Source: Sneathiellales bacterium
Lineage (GTDB): Bacteria > Pseudomonadota > Alphaproteobacteria > Minwuiales > Minwuiaceae
NCBI GenBank assembly: GCA_026992315.1
Contig: JALXAG010000283.1
Span: 1 to 32,152, forward strand
Length of the DNA: 32,152 nucleotides
Direction: 5' to 3'
Part shown: positions 1 through 7,912 of the stretch, piece after piece
Position numbering within the stretch: the first letter of the stretch is position 1
Layout: the number at the start of each line of letters is the position of its first letter
Notes under the pieces: generated by a model
The model's database searches: none
What the model was told of the DNA's origin: nothing
Seen by the model: only the letters and a program-made list of their open reading frames with translations
Position numbers and translations under genes: made by a program

Positions 1-2
1 TC

Positions 3-527
3 GATGTGGTGCAGCTTCGCGCCCGCGTCGGCATGGTGTTTCAGAAACCGAACCCCTTTCCGAAATCGATTTTCGACAATATCGCCTACGGGCCGCGCAT
101 TCACGGTATCGCCGAAAATGCCGACGAGCTCGAGCACATCGTCATCACCTCCTTGCAGAAGGCGGGGTTGTACGATGAAGTCAGGGACCGGCTGAACGAA
201 CCCGGCACCGGGCTTTCCGGCGGTCAGCAGCAGCGCCTGTGCATTGCCCGCGCCATCGCCGTGCAGCCGGAAGTGATTCTGATGGACGAGCCCTGTTCGG
301 CCCTCGATCCGATCGCCACCGCCAGGATCGAGGAACTGATCGACGAGCTGCGCGAGAATTATACCATCGTCATCGTCACCCATTCGATGCAGCAGGCGGC
401 GCGGGTTTCCCAGCGCACGGCGTTCTTTCATCTCGGCCATCTGGTGGAACTGGGGCCGACGGAGCAGATTTTCACCAACCCCAGGGACGAACGGACGCTG
501 GGCTATATCACCGGACGGTTCGGCTAG
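3..527 (+). CDS. pstB: Phosphate ABC transporter ATP-binding protein PstB (5' end cut by window)
   Basis: ATPase of the PstSCAB high-affinity phosphate importer; it works on the cytoplasmic face of the inner membrane with the PstA/PstC permeases. The visible 174 residues start just before the Q-loop segment ([11 protein letters not shown]). They contain the ABC signature [16 protein letters not shown], the Walker B stretch [13 protein letters not shown] and the switch histidine in [11 protein letters not shown], and they end in YITGRFG, close to the YITGRYG end of E. coli PstB. The Walker A part lies outside the window, so the gene is incomplete only because of the edge. phoU follows 38 bases downstream, the usual pstB-phoU order, so this is probably the end of a pstSCAB-phoU-phoB operon under PhoB control; any Pho box would be upstream of the window. 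Confidence 0.97.
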   Translation, partial: DVVQLRARVGMVFQKPNPFPKSIFDNIAYGPRIHGIAENADELEHIVITSLQKAGLYDEVRDRLNEPGTGLSGGQQQRLCIARAIAVQPEVILMDEPCSALDPIATARIEELIDELRENYTIVIVTHSMQQAARVSQRTAFFHLGHLVELGPTEQIFTNPRDERTLGYITGRFG

Positions 528-565
528 AAGCGGTCCATGGCAGGGTTATCGACAAGGAGGACGGC

Positions 566-1315
566 ATGGAGCGGCTGAAACACACGGTTAAATCCTATGA
601 CGAGGAATTGCAGCGGCTCTCCAGCATCATACTGGAAATGGGCGGCATGGCCGAAAGCCAGATCGATGCCGCCCTGCAGGCAATGATCGAACGCGATGGC
701 GAACTGGCCGCCCGCACCATCGAGGCGGACAAGCGCATCGATCATCTGGAAAAGCAGATCAACGAATTTGCGATCCGTCTGCTGGCGCTGCGCCAGCCCA
801 TGGCCACGGATCTGCGCGAGATCGTTGCGGCGCTGAAGATCGCCGCCGATATCGAACGTATCGGCGATTATGCGAAAAATCTGGCCAAACGCTCGCTGGC
901 GATGAATCAGGCCGCGCCGGTGCGTCCGATGTATCAGGTGCCGCGCATGGCCAGGCTGGTGCAGAAGATGATCAAGGATACGCTGGATGCCTATGTCACC
1001 CGCGATGCCGAAGCGGCGCTGGCCGTGCGCAGCGCCGATGAGGAAGTCGATGAAACCTATAACAGCCTGTTCCGGGAACTGCTGACCTACATGATGGAGG
1101 ATCCGCGCTCCATCACCGCCTGCACCCATCTGCTGTTCATTGCCAAGAATATCGAGCGCATGGGCGATCTGGCCACCAATATCGCGGAAACGATTCATTT
1201 CCTGGTCTATGGCGACGAGCCGGAAGAGGAACGCCCGAAACAGGATCAGACCCCCTATACGCGGCCCGATGAAATCACACCCGGCGGCGGTTCGGGAGGG
1301 GGAGAACCCCGATGA
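566..1315 (+). CDS. phoU: Phosphate signalling complex protein PhoU
   Basis: Negative regulator of the Pho response; in the known system PhoU joins the Pst transporter to the PhoR kinase and restrains phosphate uptake. The 249-residue product has the two tandem three-helix PhoU repeats. Each carries a family-typical helix: LKIAADIERIGDYAKNLAKR in the first half and LLFIAKNIERMGDLATNIAE in the second. The open frame extends further upstream, but the ATG at 566 has a consensus AAGGAGG five bases ahead (554-560) and gives the normal family start. The last roughly 35 residues are a proline/glycine/acid-rich tail, probably disordered. The stop overlaps the phoB start (ATGA), indicating translational coupling. 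No phoR is visible next to it. Confidence 0.96.
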   Translation: MERLKHTVKSYDEELQRLSSIILEMGGMAESQIDAALQAMIERDGELAARTIEADKRIDHLEKQINEFAIRLLALRQPMATDLREIVAALKIAADIERIGDYAKNLAKRSLAMNQAAPVRPMYQVPRMARLVQKMIKDTLDAYVTRDAEAALAVRSADEEVDETYNSLFRELLTYMMEDPRSITACTHLLFIAKNIERMGDLATNIAETIHFLVYGDEPEEERPKQDQTPYTRPDEITPGGGSGGGEPR

Positions 1316-2010
1316 GGGAACAGGCGCGCATCCTCATTGTCGAGGACGAGCCGGCGTTGCTGGAAATGCTGCGTTACAATCTCGAAGCGGCCGGTTATGG
1401 CGTCGATGCCGTCACGGACGGCCAGGAGGCCCTGTACCGGATCGAGGAGGCAGCCCCGGATCTGGTGCTGCTCGACTGGATGCTGCCCTCCCTTTCGGGA
1501 CTGGAAGTCTGCCGTCATATCCGCCGCAGGGCGGGGACGAGCGATCTGCCGGTGATCATGCTGACGGCCCGCGGGGAAGAATACGACAAGGTTCGCGGTC
1601 TCGATGCCGGGGCAGACGATTACATTCCCAAACCGTTTTCACCCAAGGAGCTGAACGCCCGCATCCGGGCGCTGCTGCGCCGCTCCCGCCCCGCCTTGGG
1701 GGCGGAGGCGCTGAGCGTCGGATCGATCTCGATGAATCTGGTTACACACACGGTCAGCCGCAATGGCCGCGATATTCACCTGGGGCCGACGGAATTTCGT
1801 CTTCTGCGTCATTTTCTCGAAAACCCGAAACGGGTATTCACCCGCGATCAGCTACTCGATGCCGTGTGGGGGCGGGATGTCTATGTCGAACAGCGCACGG
1901 TCGATGTGCATATCCGCCGCCTGCGCAAGGCCCTCAACGGCGAAGGGGAAAAGGACGCGATCCGCACCGTGCGTTCCACCGGTTATGCGCTCGAGGCGGA
2001 AGAGGACTGA
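1312..2010 (+). CDS. phoB: Phosphate regulon response regulator PhoB (OmpR family)
   Basis: Two-component response regulator that, when phosphorylated by PhoR, binds Pho boxes and activates phosphate-starvation genes. The 232 residues comprise a receiver domain (about 1-120) with acidic pocket E11/D12, phospho-acceptor D55 (LVLLDWMLP), T85 and K107, then a winged-helix DNA-binding domain (about 135-230). The second domain includes LGPTEFRLLRHFLENPKRVF and VDVHIRRLRKAL. Length and both motifs fit PhoB. It overlaps phoU by four bases and has GGAG at 1301-1304, seven bases before its ATG. Placement behind pstB-phoU supports PhoB over another OmpR-family regulator. Confidence 0.95.
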   Translation: MREQARILIVEDEPALLEMLRYNLEAAGYGVDAVTDGQEALYRIEEAAPDLVLLDWMLPSLSGLEVCRHIRRRAGTSDLPVIMLTARGEEYDKVRGLDAGADDYIPKPFSPKELNARIRALLRRSRPALGAEALSVGSISMNLVTHTVSRNGRDIHLGPTEFRLLRHFLENPKRVFTRDQLLDAVWGRDVYVEQRTVDVHIRRLRKALNGEGEKDAIRTVRSTGYALEAEED

Positions 2011-2137
2011 CGCGCCGCCGGTTTCTTCCGCCTGCTTTTACCCCGGGCTTGCCCCGCCGGGCCTGTCCCTTATGCTGTGCTGCATGGGTGAGCGGAAAGC
2101 AGACAGATCGAAGGTGAGCGAGGCAGCTGAGGCGCAT

Positions 2138-2749
2138 ATGCCGGGCGGTGGCGGCCCGTACGATCTGGAGACATTGCGCCAGAGGGCCCTGTCCTGCCGC
2201 CTGTGCCGGGACCGCTTCGGTTTCGAGCCGCGCCCGGTGCTGCGGGTGTCAACAACCGCCCGCATTCTGATCGCCGGGCAGGCGCCCGGCGTGCGGGTGC
2301 ATAACAGCGGCATCCCCTGGAACGATCCTTCGGGCAAGCGGCTGCGTGCCTGGCTCGGCCTCGACGATGAAACCTTCTATGACGAAGGGCGCATTGCCAT
2401 TCTGCCGCAGGGGCTGTGCTATCCGGGCGACGATGGCAAGGGGGGCGACAGGCCGCCGCCTGCCATCTGTGCGCGCACCTGGCATAACGACATCATCGCC
2501 GCGATGAAGAATGTGGAGCTGAAGATCCTCGCCGGCGCTCATGCCCATGCCTTCCATCTCGGCCCCCGGCGGCGGGAGAACATGACCGAAACGGTGCGCC
2601 ATTGGCGCGATTACGCCCCGGACATCTTTCCGCTGCCCCATCCTTCCTGGCGTAACAATGCCTGGCTGAAGCGCAATCCGTTTTTCGAGGCCGAACTGCT
2701 GCCGGCGTTGCGGGCCCGAATTGATGAGATTCTGGACGGGGGGCGCTGA
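2138..2749 (+). CDS. Uracil-DNA glycosylase family protein (family 4-like)
   Basis: Probable base-excision repair enzyme of the UDG superfamily (COG1573 type). With the start at 2138 it has 203 residues. It shows the nucleotide-pocket motif GQAPGVRVHNSGIPWND (about 47-63), and near the C terminus a PHPSWRNN segment that corresponds to the second UDG motif. Four cysteines at C20, C23, C94 and C111 (CxxC, then two spaced by 17) match the layout of the 4Fe-4S ligands in family 4 UDGs. The acidic residue usual in GE(A/G)PG is glutamine here, so activity should not be assumed. Start choice is uncertain: in-frame ATGs at 2072 and 2084 and GTG at 2114 also exist. I prefer 2138 because GAGG lies five bases ahead. 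The stop shares a base with the next ATG (TGATG). Confidence 0.83.
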   Translation: MPGGGGPYDLETLRQRALSCRLCRDRFGFEPRPVLRVSTTARILIAGQAPGVRVHNSGIPWNDPSGKRLRAWLGLDDETFYDEGRIAILPQGLCYPGDDGKGGDRPPPAICARTWHNDIIAAMKNVELKILAGAHAHAFHLGPRRRENMTETVRHWRDYAPDIFPLPHPSWRNNAWLKRNPFFEAELLPALRARIDEILDGGR

Positions 2750-3690
2750 TGCGGCTTCTGCTGGTGCTGGCGCTGCTTGGCTGGGGGCTGGGCGGTTGTG
2801 CCGCCCCGGAACAACAGCAGATGCGCCCGCCGCTGCGTTCTCCGGCGATCGAAGACGAGGCATTCATCGCTTCCGATGGCGCACGCCTGCCGCTGGCTGC
2901 CTGGCTGCCGGAGAAAGACGTGCGGGCCGTCATCGTCGCCCTGCACGGTTTCAACGATTCACGGCATGGCTTTGCCATGCCGGGGCCTTACTGGGCCGGG
3001 CGGGGGATTGCCGTTTATGCCTATGACCAGCGCGGTTTCGGGGCGGCGCCGGGCCGGGGCATCTGGGCGGGAAACGATCTTCTGGCGCGCGATTTTCGCG
3101 AGCTGGCCGTTCTTCTGCGCCGTCGCTATCCGCAAAGACCCATTGCCGTGGTCGGGCAGAGCATGGGGGCGGCGGTGGCCCTTTATGCGCTGGGCTGCGG
3201 CAAGAAGGGCTGCCGGGATACGGTCGACGGCGTCGTGCTCAGCGGTCCCGGCGTCTGGGGGCGGGAAAGCATGCCCGCCCTCTATCGCGCCAGCCTGTGG
3301 CTGACGGTGCACACATTCCCTGCCTTGCGGGCGAGCGGGCGCGGCCTCGGCATTCTGCCCTCGGACAATATCCCGATGCTGCGCGAACGGGCCCGCGACC
3401 CCCTGACCATCATCGAAACCCGCTTCGATGCCACTTATGGCCTGCTTGGCCTGATGGATGCGGCCCTGGAGCGCGCGCCGCGCCTGAACGCGCCGGTGCT
3501 GCTGTTGTATGGCAAGCGGGATCAGCTCATTCCGCGTACGGCAATCGATCTGCTGCGCCGCCGCCTGCCGCCCGGCTATCGTTATATCGAATATGAAAAG
3601 GGCTGGCATATGCTGCTGCGCGATCTGCAGGCGCCGCGCGTCTGGCGGGATATTGCCGATTGGGTTCTGCAGCTTGGGCCCCGGTCATGA
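2749..3690 (+). CDS. Alpha/beta hydrolase, lysophospholipase-like predicted lipoprotein
   Basis: Probable membrane-anchored serine hydrolase of the monoglyceride lipase/lysophospholipase (Hydrolase_4) group; the substrate is not deducible. The N terminus is a short hydrophobic signal ending in the lipobox LGGC (C17), predicting export and lipidation. The catalytic layout is complete: oxyanion segment ALHGFND (64-70), nucleophile S138 in GQSMG, acid D258 in YGKRDQLIP and base H287 in KGWHML. The 313-residue length is normal for the family plus a lipoprotein signal. Its ATG overlaps the stop of the glycosylase gene, and its own stop overlaps the next start (ATGA), so three genes appear translationally coupled. 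Confidence 0.88.
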   Translation: MRLLLVLALLGWGLGGCAAPEQQQMRPPLRSPAIEDEAFIASDGARLPLAAWLPEKDVRAVIVALHGFNDSRHGFAMPGPYWAGRGIAVYAYDQRGFGAAPGRGIWAGNDLLARDFRELAVLLRRRYPQRPIAVVGQSMGAAVALYALGCGKKGCRDTVDGVVLSGPGVWGRESMPALYRASLWLTVHTFPALRASGRGLGILPSDNIPMLRERARDPLTIIETRFDATYGLLGLMDAALERAPRLNAPVLLLYGKRDQLIPRTAIDLLRRRLPPGYRYIEYEKGWHMLLRDLQAPRVWRDIADWVLQLGPRS

Positions 3691-4469
3691 TCGCCGAGGC
3701 TTTGCGCTATCTGCTGACGCCGGCGGGACGGTTGCCGCGCCGTTCCGGGGCATTGTCGGAACTGATTGCCATGCAGGCCCGTGCCCGGCGCTGCGCCGAT
3801 GCCTGGGCGGAGCACCGGCAAAACACGCAGGCGGCCATTCTCGCCCATCTGCCGGCCGGCCGGGGCGGGCGGGCGGTGGTGCTGGGATCCGGCCTGCTGC
3901 TGGATATTCCCCTGAAGGCGCTGGCGGCGCATTTCGATGAAGTGGTCCTGGTGGATATTCTGCATATGCCCTCCGTCCGCCGCATCTGCCGGGGATATGC
4001 GGGGCTGCGTCTGGTGGGCATGGATGTGACCGGGCTGCTGGAACAGGTGCTGGCAGGGGGGCTGAGGCCGGATGCGGAAATTCCCCCTCTGCCGGGGCGG
4101 CTGCGGGAGCTGGCCGCCACGGCCGATTATGTGATCTCGGCCAATCTGCTGTCGCAGCTGCCCTTGCTGCCGTTACGTCATCTGGCCCGCCAGCCGGGAT
4201 GGAACGATGCCGAGCTGGCGCGGCTGGGGGCGGATATCGTTGCCCGTCATATCGGTTTGCTCGCCTCCTGCCGCCATTGGCTGATCGTGGCCGATCTGCA
4301 GCGGCGATATTTCGTGCGGGGGCGTTTGGAGGAAAGCGAGGACGCCCTGTTCGGCCAAACCCTGCCGGAGATACGGGAACGCTGGGAATGGCCGGTCGCC
4401 CCGCCCGGCGAATTGCCGGGCGGCAGGCATGTCATCCATGTGGTCGGTCTTGCTGCCGGGGGCGGGTGA
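3687..4469 (+). CDS. Methyltransferase-like protein of unknown function
   Basis: A 260-residue product I cannot assign to a known reaction. The central region looks like the N-terminal half of a Rossmann SAM-binding fold: RAVVLGSGLLLDIPL resembles motif I and DEVVLVDILHM resembles the end of strand 2 with an acidic residue. ADYVISANLLSQLPLLPL would fit strand 4 and the motif following it. The rest has no recognised signature. The start at 3687 overlaps the lipoprotein hydrolase stop (ATGA); an in-frame ATG at 3660 would intrude 31 bases into that gene and is less likely. The stop ends exactly where the convergent gene at 4470 ends, with no spacer and no hairpin between them. SAM binding is inference from pattern only. 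Confidence 0.72.
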   Translation: MIAEALRYLLTPAGRLPRRSGALSELIAMQARARRCADAWAEHRQNTQAAILAHLPAGRGGRAVVLGSGLLLDIPLKALAAHFDEVVLVDILHMPSVRRICRGYAGLRLVGMDVTGLLEQVLAGGLRPDAEIPPLPGRLRELAATADYVISANLLSQLPLLPLRHLARQPGWNDAELARLGADIVARHIGLLASCRHWLIVADLQRRYFVRGRLEESEDALFGQTLPEIRERWEWPVAPPGELPGGRHVIHVVGLAAGGG

Positions 4470-5015
4470 TCAGCGCCGGCTTTCGTGTTTCCAGACGTCG
4501 ATCTCGATCGCGGCCAGCGCCCGGCGCACATCGTGCAGGCGCGCCTTTACTTCCGCCAGCTCCCTGGCGCTGTTGCCGGCATTCTCAACCGTTTCGCAGC
4601 AGGCGGCCGCGGCGGCGGCAAGCCGCTTCACCGCTTCCTTGGTGTAACGGCCGGTGGCGATGGCCGGTGCGGGGGCGGGCGCCGGCTTTTCCTCCGGCGT
4701 CGTGTCGGCGGTTGCGGGTGCTTCCGTTTCCGATCCGCTGTCGGCGGCTGCGGCGGGGGATGTGGTTTCGGCCGTGTTTTCGGCGCCGGCGGCAGGTATG
4801 GGCTGTTCGCCGCTGCTCTTGCGGGCCTTGTTGACGATGTAGCGGATAGCCGGGCCGGTCACGCCGTAATCGCGGGCGATGGCATTGATGCTTTCGCCAT
4901 TGGCGTGACGCTCCAGAATGGTCGGCCACTCCTTCTGGGAAATACGGCGCTCACGGGTGCCACGGGGTTTTTCGTTGCTTTTATCCTGGCGCAGGACAAG
5001 TGTTTCGGTGCTCAT
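4470..5015 (-). CDS. Helix-turn-helix protein with Ala/Pro-rich linker, function unknown
   Basis: A 181-residue protein in three parts. A basic N terminus leads into a helix-turn-helix at about residues 26-65 (WPTILERHANGESINAIARD then YGVTGPAIRYIVNKAR), of the kind that recognises DNA in resolvase- or GcrA-like proteins. A low-complexity linker rich in Ala, Pro, Glu and Thr follows (about 70-122). The last 55 residues form a predicted helical segment (TKEAVKRLAAAAAACCETVE onward) likely to coil. It is not GcrA: the N-terminal sequence and length do not match. A sigma70-like promoter is visible at 5067-5094. It is transcribed divergently from pepN and convergently with 3687-4469. A DNA-binding role is inference from the helix-turn-helix alone. 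Confidence 0.75.
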   Translation of the reverse strand: MSTETLVLRQDKSNEKPRGTRERRISQKEWPTILERHANGESINAIARDYGVTGPAIRYIVNKARKSSGEQPIPAAGAENTAETTSPAAAADSGSETEAPATADTTPEEKPAPAPAPAIATGRYTKEAVKRLAAAAAACCETVENAGNSARELAEVKARLHDVRRALAAIEIDVWKHESRR

Positions 5016-5066
5016 GATATCCGCTTGGTTTGCTATGATGTCGGAAGAAAAAAGATCGCGTGCCCT

Positions 5067-5094
5067 TTCATAGGGTTTTTTTCGCCAAAATCAA
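5067..5094 (-). promoter_or_regulatory. Putative sigma70-type promoter for the helix-turn-helix gene
   Basis: On the minus strand TTGATT (5094-5089) and TATGAA (5072-5067) are separated by 16 bases; each matches four of six consensus bases. Transcription would begin near 5060, about 45 bases before the ATG at 5015. The spacer carries a run of seven A. This is a pattern match only. Confidence 0.35.
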
Positions 5095-5230
5095 GGTTGG
5101 AAGCTTATCGTAGCTTGGGGTACGGTCGCGATGCATATGGGCATGGCAACCGCCTTCGGCAATGCCTTGCGCCGTTCTTTTCCGCAATGCCGCCTGGCCG
5201 CGGCCGATTCTGTATCCGGAATGCCAAGAG

Positions 5231-7912
5231 ATGGAAAAAACAGAGAAAAAAAACGCGAATATAAAATATCGGCGCGATTACAGGCCGCCTGATTTCACAA
5301 TATCGCGTGTTTCACTGACCTTCGATTTGCACGATGAACGCACGATTGTGAAATCCCGCCTCGAAATCCACCGGCTAAATCCGGCGGCGGTCGAGCTTTG
5401 CCTGAATGCCGAGGCGATGAAGATTCGTTCGCTCAGCCTTGACGAACGGGCATTGGGCGCGGATGAATATCATTTCGCGGATGACCTGCTGCGCTTTCCC
5501 TGTGACAGGGACAGGGCCGTGATCAGGACCGAGGTGGAAATCGATCCTGCCGGCAACACCGCCCTGCAGGGGTTGTACATGTCCAACGGCATGTTCTGCA
5601 CCCAGTGCGAGGCCGAGGGCTTCCGCCGCATCACCCCCTTTATCGACCGGCCCGATGTGCTGGCCGTCTATGAGGTTACCGTAATTGCCGCCCGGGACCG
5701 TTTTCCGGTGCTGCTGTCCAACGGCAATCTGATCGAAACCGGGCGGGATGAGGAAGGGCGCCACTGGGCGCGCTGGCAGGATCCGTTTCCCAAGCCGTCC
5801 TATCTGTTCGCGCTGGTGGCGGGGGACCTGCGGGCCTATGAGGACAGTTTCACCACCGCTTCGGGGCGGGAGGTGGCGCTGAGGATTTATGTCGAGGAAA
5901 AGGACCTGCCCCGCTGCGCCTTCGCCATGGAAACCCTGAAGCGGGCGATGCGCTGGGACGAGGAACGCTTCGGGCGGGAATACGATCTGGACGTCTTCAT
6001 GATCGTGGCGGTGGAGCATTTCAATTTCGGCGCCATGGAAAACAAGGGCCTGAACATCTTCAATTCCAAATATATTCTTGCCGATCCGGCGACGGCCACG
6101 GATATGGATTACGCCCATATCGAGAGCATCGTCGCCCATGAATATTTTCACAACTGGACCGGCAACCGCATCACCTGCCGCGACTGGTTTCAGCTCAGCC
6201 TCAAGGAGGGGCTGACGGTTTTCCGCGATCAGGAATTTTCCGCCGATCAGGGAGAGCGGGACATCTGCCGGGTGCGCGACGTGCGCCAGCTTCGCGCGGC
6301 CCAGTTCCCCGAGGATGCCGGGCCGACCGCCCATCCCGTCCGCCCCGACAGCTATATGGAAATCGATAATTTCTATACCGCCACCGTTTACGAGAAGGGG
6401 GCGGAGGTCATCCGCATGATCCAGGAGATTGTGGGGGCGGAGGGGTTCCGCAAGGGCATGGATCTGTATTTCGACCGCCATGACGGGCAGGCGGTGACCT
6501 GCGATGACTTCGTGCAGGCGATGGAGGATGCGACAGGGGCGGATCTGTCCGTTTTCCGCCGCTGGTACGACCAGGCGGGCACGCCGGTGCTCGAAGCCTC
6601 CCTCGATTACGATGAGGATGCCGGACAGGCGCGGCTGCAGCTGCGCCAGTCCTGCCCGCCGACGCCGGGCCAGCCGGTGAAAAAGCCGCTGCATATTCCC
6701 GTGCGTCTCGGCCTGCTGGACGGGGAAGGGCGGGAACTGCCGCTGCGCATCGCCGGGGAAGAGGAGCAGGCGCCGGCGCATGAGCGCATCCTGCATCTGC
6801 GTGAGGAAAGCATGGAGGTCGTCTTCACCGATATTCCCGAACGCCCCCGGCCTTCATTGCTGCGGGGGTTCAGCGCGCCGGTGATTCTGAAGACGGCGCG
6901 CGACAGCGAAGACGATGCTTTTTTCCTCTCCCATGACAGCGATTTCTTCAACCGGTGGGAGGCCGCGCAAAATCTGGGCATCGCGGCGGTGTTCGATCAT
7001 TTGCGCGGGCGCAATGTCGCGGCGGCGGAACAGCTTCTGGAGGCAGCGGAAAAAGTGCTGGACGATGCCGCCCTGTCGCCGGCGCATCGGGCCCTGCTTC
7101 TGACCCTGCCGGGAGAAACCTATCTGGCGCAGAAGATGCAGGTGATCGAGGCAGAGCGTCTTCACGATGCCCGTGAAGCGATCCGCCGCAGCATCGGCGC
7201 CGGGCTGAAGGACGCCTGGGCCGGCTGCTATGAACGGCTGCGGTCCTCTGGCCCCTATCGCTATACGGCGGCGGATGCCGGGCAGCGGTCGCTGCGCAAC
7301 CTGTCGCTCGACTATCTTTATGCGGCCGAACCGGATGATGGCGCATTCCGGGCGCTGGAACAATATCACGGCGCCGGAAACATGACCGACCGGATGGCGG
7401 CGCTGTCGGTACTGGCCGATGCGGCGGGACGGGCGGATGTCGCGCAAAACGCCCAATGCCGGGCGGCGCTCGAGGATTTCTACGACCGCTGGCGCCACGA
7501 TGCCAATGTCATCGACAAATGGTTCGCGGTGCAGGCGACTGTGCCCTCCGCCGATACCCTGCAACGGGTGGAGGAACTGCAGAAACATCCGGCGTTCGAT
7601 CCGCGCAGCCCCAACAAGGTGCGGGCGCTGATCGGGGCGTTTGCCATGGCCAATCCGGTCGGTTTTCATCGCGCGGACGGACGGGGCTATGTGTTTCTTG
7701 CCGATTGGATTCTCAGGATGGATGCCATCAACGCCCAGGTGGCGGCGCGGCTGGCGGCGGCGTTTCGCGAATGGCGCCGTCACGATGAGCGGCACCAGGC
7801 GCTGATGGCCCGTGAAATGCGCCGTATCCTCGCCAGGGAGGATCTCTCGCGCGGTACCTATGAAATTGTTTCCCGCAGCCTGCAGGCTGCGGATGCAGAG
7901 GAAAAGCCATGA
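5231..7912 (+). CDS. pepN: Aminopeptidase N (M1 family zinc metallopeptidase)
   Basis: Cytoplasmic aminopeptidase that removes N-terminal residues from peptides in the last steps of protein breakdown. Of 893 residues from the ATG at 5231, the M1 exopeptidase motif GAMEN is at 267-271 and the zinc motif HEYFH at 303-307. The third zinc ligand is E326 in LKEGLTVFRDQEF, and the catalytic-tyrosine region is TATVYEKGAEVIRM. The C-terminal DUF3458 and helical domains run to the end, as in E. coli PepN (870 aa). An in-frame ATG at 5162 would add 23 non-conserved residues. I prefer 5231 because family homology begins just after it (YRRDYRPPDF), although its ribosome site is weak. Its stop overlaps the next start (ATGA). 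Confidence 0.95.
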   Translation: MEKTEKKNANIKYRRDYRPPDFTISRVSLTFDLHDERTIVKSRLEIHRLNPAAVELCLNAEAMKIRSLSLDERALGADEYHFADDLLRFPCDRDRAVIRTEVEIDPAGNTALQGLYMSNGMFCTQCEAEGFRRITPFIDRPDVLAVYEVTVIAARDRFPVLLSNGNLIETGRDEEGRHWARWQDPFPKPSYLFALVAGDLRAYEDSFTTASGREVALRIYVEEKDLPRCAFAMETLKRAMRWDEERFGREYDLDVFMIVAVEHFNFGAMENKGLNIFNSKYILADPATATDMDYAHIESIVAHEYFHNWTGNRITCRDWFQLSLKEGLTVFRDQEFSADQGERDICRVRDVRQLRAAQFPEDAGPTAHPVRPDSYMEIDNFYTATVYEKGAEVIRMIQEIVGAEGFRKGMDLYFDRHDGQAVTCDDFVQAMEDATGADLSVFRRWYDQAGTPVLEASLDYDEDAGQARLQLRQSCPPTPGQPVKKPLHIPVRLGLLDGEGRELPLRIAGEEEQAPAHERILHLREESMEVVFTDIPERPRPSLLRGFSAPVILKTARDSEDDAFFLSHDSDFFNRWEAAQNLGIAAVFDHLRGRNVAAAEQLLEAAEKVLDDAALSPAHRALLLTLPGETYLAQKMQVIEAERLHDAREAIRRSIGAGLKDAWAGCYERLRSSGPYRYTAADAGQRSLRNLSLDYLYAAEPDDGAFRALEQYHGAGNMTDRMAALSVLADAAGRADVAQNAQCRAALEDFYDRWRHDANVIDKWFAVQATVPSADTLQRVEELQKHPAFDPRSPNKVRALIGAFAMANPVGFHRADGRGYVFLADWILRMDAINAQVAARLAAAFREWRRHDERHQALMAREMRRILAREDLSRGTYEIVSRSLQAADAEEKP

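Noticed and set aside
4470-5015. Naming the helix-turn-helix protein GcrA
   Set aside because: The N-terminal sequence and domain spacing do not match GcrA; only the general fold is similar.
5063-5081. CCCT/AGGG hairpin with seven T as an intrinsic terminator
   Set aside because: Only four base pairs, no plus-strand gene ends there, and it overlaps the better-supported minus-strand promoter.
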